Notes under the pieces: generated by a model
The model's input: only the letters and a program-made list of their open reading frames with translations
The model's database searches: none
Told to the model about the DNA's origin: nothing
Shown here: piece after piece, positions 1-5,225 of the stretch
Layout of the letters: every line of letters begins with the position of its first letter
Position numbering within the stretch: position 1 is the stretch's first letter
NCBI GenBank assembly: GCA_028688235.1
Contig: JAQTYP010000274.1
Location: 1 to 5,225, forward strand
Source: Methylomonas sp.
Lineage (GTDB): Bacteria > Pseudomonadota > Gammaproteobacteria > Methylococcales > Methylomonadaceae
Direction of reading: 5' to 3'
Length of the DNA: 5,225 bases
Position numbers and translations under genes: made by a program

Positions 1-1
1 C

Positions 2-730
2 AACTATTTCATGGCCAATCGCGTGATGACCTACATGGGGCTCTTATATCAAGACATCATACGCTCTCAGTCTCTGAATAAAGGCGCCCCACTGCCGCCG
101 ATCATGCCGATCGTCATCTATAACGGCTCACCCGACTGGACCGGGCCGGTGAATATAGAACAATTGATTCAACCGGTGCATCCGGGATTAAATCGTTATA
201 TACCGCGTTTGAGCTACTTTTTATTACAAGAAAAAGCCACTCCGCCGGATTATAGCCAACAACATCCAGACAACCTGGTCGGCCACCTGATTGCCTTGGA
301 ATTTTGCCAAACGCCCGAACAAATGCGCGAGGGCATTCAGCAATTGCATCAACGACTCAAAACCCCGCCTTACCAACAAATCCGCCGTAGCTTTGCCATT
401 TGGCTAAGCCGATTATTACGAATAAGATTCAAACAAGAAAGTATTCCCGAATATCAAGAACTGAATGAGGTAGACGCCATGTTAGCCGAACGAATGACCG
501 ATTGGACCCTGCAATGGAAAGAAGAAGGCGAAAAAATAGGTGAAATAAGGGGTCTAAAAAAAGGTGCCCAACAAGAAGCCGCTCGCGTGTTAAGCAAACA
601 AATCCTGTTGAAATACGGCAGCTTACCCGATTGGGCGGAACAAAAAATCCAGCAAGCCGATATCGAGCGACTGGAACAATGGATCGAGCGGATTTTCATG
701 GCCGACAGCGTGGAAACACTTCTGGAATAG
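2..730 (+). CDS. Rpn-family recombination-promoting nuclease/putative transposase, 3' part (5' end outside window)
   Basis: The reading frame is open to the left edge (codons for N-Y-F precede the ATG at 11), and family members have about 60-80 residues before this point. The gene therefore almost certainly starts upstream and the ATG at 11 is internal. The visible part begins in the helix with MANRVMTYMGLLYQDII, followed by the family-typical PPIMPIVIYNG stretch (about residues 29-39 counted from that ATG). The PD-(D/E)XK catalytic residues would lie mostly in the missing N-terminal part. After a charged, Lys/Glu-rich linker (about 165-190), the C-terminus matches a DUF4351-type domain, with KYGSLPDWAEQKI, then ADIERLEQWIERI and a final SVETLLE. 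Rpn proteins are reported to be DNA endonucleases that stimulate RecA-independent recombination; activity here is inferred only. The gene is unrelated in function to the sugar genes downstream and is separated from them by a palindromic element. Confidence 0.8.
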   Translation, partial: NYFMANRVMTYMGLLYQDIIRSQSLNKGAPLPPIMPIVIYNGSPDWTGPVNIEQLIQPVHPGLNRYIPRLSYFLLQEKATPPDYSQQHPDNLVGHLIALEFCQTPEQMREGIQQLHQRLKTPPYQQIRRSFAIWLSRLLRIRFKQESIPEYQELNEVDAMLAERMTDWTLQWKEEGEKIGEIRGLKKGAQQEAARVLSKQILLKYGSLPDWAEQKIQQADIERLEQWIERIFMADSVETLLE

Positions 731-757
731 CAATCGATGCCTAAAAATTCCCTTGCC

Positions 758-828
758 CGTAGCCCGGATAAGCATCAGCGCATCCGGTCTTTGGAAGAAA
801 GCGCTGGAGCTTATCCCTCTGGGCTACG
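758..828. repeat. REP/BIME-like imperfect palindrome
   Basis: The outer arms cgtagcccggataagc (758-773) and gcttatcc + gggctacg (809-816 and 821-828) are perfectly complementary except for a 4-base ctct bulge at 817-820. Inside them, cagcgc (776-781) pairs with gcgctg (801-806), leaving a 19-base loop. A competing short hairpin also exists: ccggat (764-769) with atccgg (782-787). This GTAGCCCGGAT...ATCCGG form is typical of REP-type repeats in gammaproteobacteria, and the right side looks like a degraded inverted second copy. No T-run follows on either strand, so it is not a standard intrinsic terminator. It could still stabilise or attenuate the transcript between the nuclease gene and the polysaccharide genes. 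The palindrome is seen directly; the REP assignment is by resemblance. Confidence 0.7.
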
Positions 829-902
829 ATTCAAAAACCGAACAACAGTTTGCCGACACGATTTGATTGTCTATCCATCCCCTTAGCAATGATTTATTTC
901 TT
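829..902. other. Short intergenic leader before the ABC-transporter gene; no clear promoter seen
   Basis: Between the palindrome and the chosen wzt start there are 74 bases. I find no well-spaced -35/-10 pair: a TTGATT at 863-868 has no good TATAAT-like partner 16-18 bases downstream. There is also no strong Shine-Dalgarno sequence before the ATG at 903. Transcription may come from further upstream or from a non-consensus promoter. Confidence 0.5.
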
Positions 903-2171
903 ATGACGACCGTCATCAAAGTCGAAAACCTCGGCAAAAAATACCTGATCGGCCATGAAAAACAGGCACGATACAGCACGCTGCGCGACAGCCTAAGTCA
1001 CGGCATCAAATCGATGGCCAGACGCATCCGCCACCCCTTTCAAGCCAATACCGAAGAAACCGAACTGGAAGATTTCTGGGCTTTAAAAGACATCAACTTC
1101 GAAATCAAACAAGGCGACAAAGTCGGCATCATCGGCCGCAACGGCGCCGGTAAATCCACGCTATTAAAAATCCTCAGCCGCATCACCACGCCGACCGCCG
1201 GCAGAATCACCCTGAAAGGCCGCGTCGCCAGCTTGCTGGAAGTCGGCACAGGCTTTCATCCGGAATTGTCCGGCCGGGAAAACATTTTTCTAAATGGCGC
1301 GATACTCGGCATGCGCAAAGCCGAGATCAAACGGAAATTCGATGAAATTGTGGCTTTCGCCGAAGTGGAAAAATTTCTGGATACGCCGGTCAAACGCTAT
1401 TCCAGCGGCATGTATGTCAGATTGGCCTTCGCCGTGGCCGCACATCTGGAGCCGGAGATATTGATTGTCGATGAGGTTTTGGCGGTGGGCGATGCGCAGT
1501 TTCAGAAGAAGTGTTTAGGGAAGATGGATGAAGTATCACAAGAAGGTAGGACTATTTTGTTTGTGAGCCATAATATGGGAATGATTTCCAATTTATGCCA
1601 AAAAGGTATGCTTCTGGACGATGGTAAAGTCTGCCTTAATGGTCATGTCGCCGATGCCATACACCTTTACTACAAAAACTTAAACGAAAAACATGCCACG
1701 ACCAATCGCCGAATAGGCAGTGAAAATATTGAATTGTTAAGTGCCGAATTGGTCGGCTTAACCGATAAACTGCAAACGACAATTCATGATGAATTTACGA
1801 TAAGGATGAAATACAAAATTAAAAAGGATATCGACGCTCGTTGCGTACCGAACTTTCATTTCTTTGCACCAGACGGTAGCTATATTTTTATATCGAATGC
1901 CGCTGGCATTACTAAATTACCAACAGGCATATATATTGCCGACTGCAAAGTACCAGGCAACCTACTCAACGAAGGGACGTATTTTGTAGGCGTCGCGATA
2001 ACGACTTATTTCAATTATGGCAATTATCATGTCGATTTTTTTGAACGCAATGCATTAACATTTAATGTAATAGATCCGATGGACGAGTCAAATCGCTATG
2101 GCTATGCCGGTCCAGTGCCTGGCGTATTGCGACCAAAATTAGATTGGTCAGTATATTCAGGTAATTTATGA
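903..2171 (+). CDS. wzt: Polysaccharide/O-antigen ABC transporter, ATP-binding protein (Wzt type) with C-terminal glycan-binding domain
   Basis: ATPase subunit of a Wzm/Wzt-type exporter, which moves lipid-linked glycans across the inner membrane. With the ATG at 903 it has 422 residues, close to E. coli-type two-domain Wzt. A TTG at 867 would add 12 residues, but the family usually starts at M-T-x-V-I-x-V-E-N-L, so 903 is preferred although its ribosome site is weak. The nucleotide-binding domain (about 1-245) shows Walker A GRNGAGKST (78-86), signature YSSGMYVR (166-173), Walker B ILIVDE (186-191), D-loop region VGDA (195-198) and H-loop His223 in VSHN. The long segment before Walker A, including ELEDFWALKDI, is typical of this subfamily. 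Residues about 270-410 form the Wzt C-terminal beta-sandwich region, which in characterised homologues binds the modified glycan end; the tail reads GPVPGVLRPKLDW. No Wzm permease is adjacent. GC content drops sharply between the two domains. The stop overlaps the rfbF start (ATGA). Confidence 0.95.
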   Translation: MTTVIKVENLGKKYLIGHEKQARYSTLRDSLSHGIKSMARRIRHPFQANTEETELEDFWALKDINFEIKQGDKVGIIGRNGAGKSTLLKILSRITTPTAGRITLKGRVASLLEVGTGFHPELSGRENIFLNGAILGMRKAEIKRKFDEIVAFAEVEKFLDTPVKRYSSGMYVRLAFAVAAHLEPEILIVDEVLAVGDAQFQKKCLGKMDEVSQEGRTILFVSHNMGMISNLCQKGMLLDDGKVCLNGHVADAIHLYYKNLNEKHATTNRRIGSENIELLSAELVGLTDKLQTTIHDEFTIRMKYKIKKDIDARCVPNFHFFAPDGSYIFISNAAGITKLPTGIYIADCKVPGNLLNEGTYFVGVAITTYFNYGNYHVDFFERNALTFNVIDPMDESNRYGYAGPVPGVLRPKLDWSVYSGNL

Positions 2172-2941
2172 AAGCTGTAATATTGGCAGGAGGATTAGGC
2201 ACTCGAATCAGCGAAGAAACTCACCTTAAGCCTAAACCCATGATTGATATTGGCGGCAAACCCATTCTATGGCACGTCATGAAGATATATTCAGCCTACG
2301 GCATTAATGATTTTATTATTTGTTGTGGTTATAAAGGTTATGTAATTAAGGAATACTTTGCCAACTATTTCTTACATATGTCCGATGTGACGTTTGATAT
2401 GAGAGATAATAAAATGGAAGTGCATCAGCATCATGCTGAACCATGGCGGGTGACTTTAGTTGATACTGGCGATAATAGCATGACCGGAGGGCGTTTAAAG
2501 CGTGTGGCGAATTATTTAGAAAACGAGGAAGCATTCTGTTTTAGTTATGGGGATGGCGTCTGTGATATCAATATTTCTGCACAATTGGCGTTTCATAAAC
2601 AGCATGGTAAGCAAGCCACTGTTACCGCAGTTCAACCACCGGGTCGTTATGGTGCGCTTGCCATGGATGGCGAATCAGTGCATGGCTTTACAGAAAAGCC
2701 TCAAGGCGATGGCGGCTGGATTAACGGTGGATTTTTTATGTTGTCTCCAAACTGTATCGAATTGATTGCTGATGACAATACATCTTGGGAAGGAGAAACT
2801 CTAACCAAACTTGCTGCTGATGGTGAATTAATGGCTTATAAACACCATGGCTTTTGGCAAGCCATGGACACGCTTCGCGACAAAAATTACTTGGAAAGCC
2901 TTTGGCAAAGCGGTAAAGCGCCTTGGAATGTATGGGAATAA
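2168..2941 (+). CDS. rfbF: Glucose-1-phosphate cytidylyltransferase
   Basis: Makes CDP-glucose and pyrophosphate from CTP and alpha-D-glucose-1-phosphate, the first committed step towards CDP-linked deoxysugars; cytoplasmic. The 257-residue length equals that of the classical RfbF/DdhA enzymes. Seen in the protein: nucleotide-binding loop LAGGLGTR (6-13), KPKPM (21-25) with the substrate-contacting lysine, the YGDGV metal-site motif (127-131, Asp129), FTEKP (174-178), the sugar-binding stretch INGGFF (185-190), WEGE (207-210) and Asp234 in QAMDTLRD, expected to be the second metal ligand. The near-universal RfbF stretches WHVMKIYSAYG and FIICCGYKG separate it from RmlA and GalU relatives. Its ATG overlaps the wzt stop by 4 bases, with a short AGG at 2159-2161 six bases upstream. 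The first part is AT-rich (19/60 GC at 2341-2400 by hand count). Identification is very secure. Confidence 0.98.
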   Translation: MKAVILAGGLGTRISEETHLKPKPMIDIGGKPILWHVMKIYSAYGINDFIICCGYKGYVIKEYFANYFLHMSDVTFDMRDNKMEVHQHHAEPWRVTLVDTGDNSMTGGRLKRVANYLENEEAFCFSYGDGVCDINISAQLAFHKQHGKQATVTAVQPPGRYGALAMDGESVHGFTEKPQGDGGWINGGFFMLSPNCIELIADDNTSWEGETLTKLAADGELMAYKHHGFWQAMDTLRDKNYLESLWQSGKAPWNVWE

Positions 2942-3990
2942 ACACCAAATTTTGGCGCGGTAAACGCGTTTGTCTGACCGGACATACGGGCTTCAAGGGC
3001 TCGTGGTTAACGATCTGGTTAAACAAGTTGGGAGCCGATGTTACGGGTGTTAGCCTCCCACCAGAAACAATGCCGAACTTGTTTACCTTGGCTAAGGTAG
3101 CAGGTCTTTGCAGAAACCAAATCTGTGATATTCGCGATATAAAAGCCGTTGCGTCGATAATCCAAGCAACCCAACCTGATATCGTTTTTCACCTCGCCGC
3201 ACAACCTTTGGTTCGTGTTAGTTACCGCCAGCCAGTGGAAACCTTTTCAACTAATGTGATGGGTACCGTGCATGTATTGGATAGTATGCGTGGAGTAGAG
3301 TCTACAAGGGTTGCCGTGATGATAACAACCGACAAGGTTTACCGTAATAACGAATGGCCCTGGCCCTACCGGGAAAACGACGCACTAGGTGGGCATGACC
3401 CCTATAGTGCGAGTAAAGCGGCAAGCGAGATTGTTATAGCTAGCTATCGTGACGCATTTTTATCCGCGCAAGGCGTTGCCGTGGCGAGCGCCCGTGCAGG
3501 AAATGTTATCGGCGGAGGGGATTGGGGGGAAGATCGTCTAATTCCGGACGCGGTACGCGCCTGGCAGGCTGGTCAGATTTTGCAGATACGCAGGCCGAAT
3601 GCAATCAGACCATGGCAGCATGTATTGGAACCGCTTGCAGGATACCTTAAATTAGCCGAAAAACTTTGGTCGAATCAGGAACTGGCAAGTGCTTATAATT
3701 TTGGGCCTCATACGAATGAAATTTCCACAGTGCGAGACGTTATTGAATTAGCACGCAATTCCTACGGGAGTGGGCAAGTCAATTATGGCGACGAAAAAGA
3801 CGGACTTCATGAGGCTGGTAGGCTGGCTCTGGAAATTAGCAAGGCGAGAGCAATGCTTAATGTCAATCCCACATGGGGATTGGCAGAAACGATAAAGCGC
3901 ACGATGTCATGGTACCGCTCGCAACATCAGGGTTCCGATACGTTGGCTTTATGCCTGGCGGAAATTGACGATTTCGAGGCAACATTGTGA
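2932..3990 (+). CDS. rfbG: CDP-glucose 4,6-dehydratase
   Basis: NAD-dependent short-chain dehydrogenase/reductase (extended SDR) that converts CDP-glucose to CDP-4-keto-6-deoxy-D-glucose, the direct next step after RfbF. With the ATG at 2932 it has 352 residues, normal for the family. The alternative TTG at 2923 adds only three residues and would lie deeper in rfbF. Seen: Rossmann glycine motif TGHTGFKGSW (16-25), HLAAQ (87-91), the T-T-D-K stretch (132-135) where the SDR serine/threonine and the dehydratase acid fall, catalytic YSASK (Tyr158, Lys162), and the substrate-domain motifs NVIGGGDW and RPWQHV (226-231), all characteristic of RfbG/DdhB rather than dTDP-glucose dehydratase RmlB. The start lies inside the last codons of rfbF (10-base overlap), implying translational coupling. 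Composition is less AT-rich than rfbF. Very confident. Confidence 0.98.
   Translation: MGINTKFWRGKRVCLTGHTGFKGSWLTIWLNKLGADVTGVSLPPETMPNLFTLAKVAGLCRNQICDIRDIKAVASIIQATQPDIVFHLAAQPLVRVSYRQPVETFSTNVMGTVHVLDSMRGVESTRVAVMITTDKVYRNNEWPWPYRENDALGGHDPYSASKAASEIVIASYRDAFLSAQGVAVASARAGNVIGGGDWGEDRLIPDAVRAWQAGQILQIRRPNAIRPWQHVLEPLAGYLKLAEKLWSNQELASAYNFGPHTNEISTVRDVIELARNSYGSGQVNYGDEKDGLHEAGRLALEISKARAMLNVNPTWGLAETIKRTMSWYRSQHQGSDTLALCLAEIDDFEATL
3976..3979 (+). promoter_or_regulatory. Ribosome binding site supporting the GTG start of the epimerase gene
   Basis: A GAGG core lies seven bases before the GTG at 3987, inside the end of rfbG. It supports the GTG start. That start also gives the four-base GTGA overlap seen as a pattern in this operon, and it places the conserved N-terminal strand correctly. 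Confidence 0.6.
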
Positions 3991-4547
3991 GTCGATTTGC
4001 CATAATCGATTTACCCTTACTCGGTCTTAAGCGTGTCGAGCGTCGTCGATTGGGAGACAGCCGGGGTTTTCTTTCGCGTTTGTTTTGCGCCGAAGAGATT
4101 GCCTTTGCCGGCTGGCATAAACCAATCGCTCAAGTTAATCACACATTCACAGCCAAAAGTGGCACCGTACGTGGCATGCATTTTCAGAGGTCGCCACATA
4201 CCGAAATGAAACTGGTGAATTGTATCCATGGCGAAGTATGGGATGTTGCTGTCGACTTGCGTAGCGGGTCGGTAACTTTTTTGCACTGGCATGCCGAAAG
4301 GCTGTCTGCGGACAATGGCTACGCCATGTTGATTCCCGAGGGATTTGCCCATGGGTTTCAGGCCTTGAGTGACAATGTGGAATTATTGTACTGTCACTCG
4401 GCTGCGTACGTGACGGCTGCAGAGGCCGGATTGAATCCGAGAGATCCAAAATTGGCTATACACTGGCCCTTACCAATCACCGAGTTATCTTTACGAGATT
4501 CTCAGCACCCTATGCTAGACGAGCGATTTACTGGTTTAATGCTATGA
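3987..4547 (+). CDS. RmlC/RfbC-family NDP-4-keto-6-deoxyhexose epimerase, likely acting on a CDP sugar
   Basis: Cupin-fold epimerase of the dTDP-4-dehydrorhamnose 3,5-epimerase family; 186 residues, normal length. Motifs in order: GDSRGFLSRLF (23-33), QVNHTF (49-54), GTVRGMHFQ (59-67) with the expected base His65, Lys75, GEVWDVAVDLR (82-92), IPEGFAHGFQ (116-125), Tyr135 at the general-acid position of VELLYC, and Asp171 in LSLRD as partner of the base. The catalytic set therefore looks intact. The segment after Tyr135 (YCHSAAY, then TAAEAGLNPRD) departs from the usual YKTTxYY; the first of the paired tyrosines is alanine and the second is kept as Tyr141. With rfbF and rfbG upstream and no rmlA/B/D visible, its substrate is more likely CDP-4-keto-6-deoxyglucose than the dTDP form, so naming it rmlC would mislead. 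Whether it epimerises C3, C5 or both cannot be read from sequence. GTG start, overlapping rfbG by four bases; its stop overlaps the next start. Confidence 0.85.
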   Translation: MSRFAIIDLPLLGLKRVERRRLGDSRGFLSRLFCAEEIAFAGWHKPIAQVNHTFTAKSGTVRGMHFQRSPHTEMKLVNCIHGEVWDVAVDLRSGSVTFLHWHAERLSADNGYAMLIPEGFAHGFQALSDNVELLYCHSAAYVTAAEAGLNPRDPKLAIHWPLPITELSLRDSQHPMLDERFTGLML

Positions 4548-5225
4548 ATTGTCGTCATTGTGGGAGTTCGTTAAAACACACTTTTCTGGATTTAGGCTTT
4601 GCGCCGCCGTCCAATGCCTACTTGGCGGCTGAAGACCTAAGTCGGCCAGAGAAATATTATCCGCTTAAGATCAAGGTTTGCGAACACTGTTGGCTGGTAC
4701 AGACCGAGGATTATGCTGAAGCCCATGAACTCTTTAGCCCTGATTATGCTTACTTTTCCAGCACGTCAGCGAGCTGGCTTGCGCATGCGGCAGAATACGC
4801 CAATAAAATAACCCAATTGCTTAGGCTAACTGAAAACAGTTTTATCATCGAGATTGCCTCAAACGACGGCTATTTGCTGAAAAATTTCGTTGCAGCGGGA
4901 CTTCCCTGTCTCGGTATCGAGCCTACTGCCAGCACCGCCAATGCCGCTGAAAAACTCGCCATTCCGGTCTTGCGAAAGTTCTTTAACGAAGCGCTCGGCA
5001 AAACATTAGCCGCCGAAGGACGACAAGCGGACTTGATCATCGGTAACAATGTCTATGCCCATGTACCGGACATCAACGATTTTACCGCTGGTCTAAAAGC
5101 CGCGCTCAAACCGAAGGGCACGATTACGCTGGAGTTTCCGCACCTCATGCGCCTGATAGAACACACTCAGTTCGACACCATCTATCACGAGCATTTTTCC
5201 TACCTATCTCTGTACACGGTAAATC
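4544..5225 (+). CDS. SAM-dependent sugar C-methyltransferase with N-terminal zinc-binding domain, 5' part (runs off the window)
   Basis: The open frame starts at the ATG of an ATGA overlap with the epimerase stop and continues to the window edge (227 full codons). Full-length relatives are about 400-420 residues, so the C-terminal domain is missing here. The order is a zinc-binding region with Cys3/Cys6 (CRHC) and Cys46/Cys49 (CEHC) and LGFAPPSNAYL between them, then a class I methyltransferase fold with motif I EIASNDGYLL (103-112), the acidic GIEP (124-127) at the ribose-binding position, and NNVYAHVPD (168-176). YHEH (214-217), followed by FSYLSL, matches the active-site Tyr-x-Glu-His of TDP-sugar C3-methyltransferases such as TcaB9. 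This family (TylC3, NovU, TcaB9) transfers methyl to C3 or C5 of 4-keto-6-deoxy sugars, so the product should be a branched sugar. There is no clear ribosome site, so translation probably depends on coupling. The family call is confident; the methylated carbon is not determined. Confidence 0.9.
   Translation, partial: MNCRHCGSSLKHTFLDLGFAPPSNAYLAAEDLSRPEKYYPLKIKVCEHCWLVQTEDYAEAHELFSPDYAYFSSTSASWLAHAAEYANKITQLLRLTENSFIIEIASNDGYLLKNFVAAGLPCLGIEPTASTANAAEKLAIPVLRKFFNEALGKTLAAEGRQADLIIGNNVYAHVPDINDFTAGLKAALKPKGTITLEFPHLMRLIEHTQFDTIYHEHFSYLSLYTVN

Noticed and set aside
758..840. Rho-independent terminator after the nuclease gene
   Set aside because: The hairpin has a bulge and a 19-base loop, and no T-run follows it on either strand.
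729..866. An open stretch ending in GYDSKTEQQFADTI and a TGA at 864-866, looking like the C-terminal tail of a lost protein
   Set aside because: It has no start of its own, overlaps the end of the nuclease gene in another frame, and about half of it is the palindrome. The protein-like look of the last 14 codons is not enough to call a pseudogene.
867..902. TTG start at 867 giving a 12-residue N-terminal extension of Wzt
   Set aside because: The extension resembles nothing in the family, has no ribosome site, and homologues begin at the position of the ATG at 903.
3511..3529. G-rich run resembling a G-quadruplex motif
   Set aside because: It encodes the conserved GGGDWGE stretch of CDP-glucose dehydratase, so protein constraint explains it; most G runs are only two bases long.
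454..4449. Open frames of 60-110 codons on the minus strand (for example 4017-4352, 4147-4449, 2736-3026) and one in another plus frame (2547-2765)
   Set aside because: All lie inside strongly supported genes, encode no recognisable domain, and lack plausible ribosome sites; they are shadow frames.
1..5225. CRISPR array, tRNA/rRNA genes, insertion-sequence ends or a riboswitch
   Set aside because: I saw no regularly spaced repeats, tRNA-like cloverleaf, transposase with terminal repeats, or long structured leader. Noncoding sequence is limited to 731-902.

Overview
The window is a piece of a surface-polysaccharide (O-antigen-like) biosynthesis and export locus, all read on the + strand. It is probably from a gammaproteobacterium. 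A methanotroph-like or other environmental lineage would fit the Rpn/DUF4351 nuclease gene, the REP-like palindrome and the mixed base composition, but this placement is a weak inference because there is no rRNA or other phylogenetic marker.

Positions 1-730 hold the 3' part of an Rpn/PD-(D/E)XK-type 'recombination-promoting nuclease/putative transposase' gene with a C-terminal DUF4351-like domain. Its 5' end lies outside the window. A 172-base gap follows (731-902), carrying a REP/BIME-like inverted repeat at 758-828 and no convincing promoter. From 903 to the right edge, five genes are packed head to tail with overlapping ends: a Wzt-type polysaccharide ABC-transporter ATPase with a C-terminal carbohydrate-binding domain, glucose-1-phosphate cytidylyltransferase (rfbF), CDP-glucose 4,6-dehydratase (rfbG), an RmlC/RfbC-family sugar epimerase, and the first 227 codons of a SAM-dependent sugar C-methyltransferase cut by the window edge.

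Together the genes suggest this route: glucose-1-phosphate + CTP -> CDP-glucose -> CDP-4-keto-6-deoxyglucose -> epimerised 4-keto sugar -> C-methylated (branched) 4-keto-6-deoxyhexose. A ketoreductase and glycosyltransferases would be expected downstream. The Wzt C-terminal domain may recognise a glycan whose end carries this sugar or another modification. No second half of the exporter (Wzm permease) is visible. The most notable points are the sharp composition change inside wzt at the boundary between its ATPase and glycan-binding domains, and the CDP-linked epimerase plus C-methyltransferase combination, which points to an unusual branched deoxysugar.
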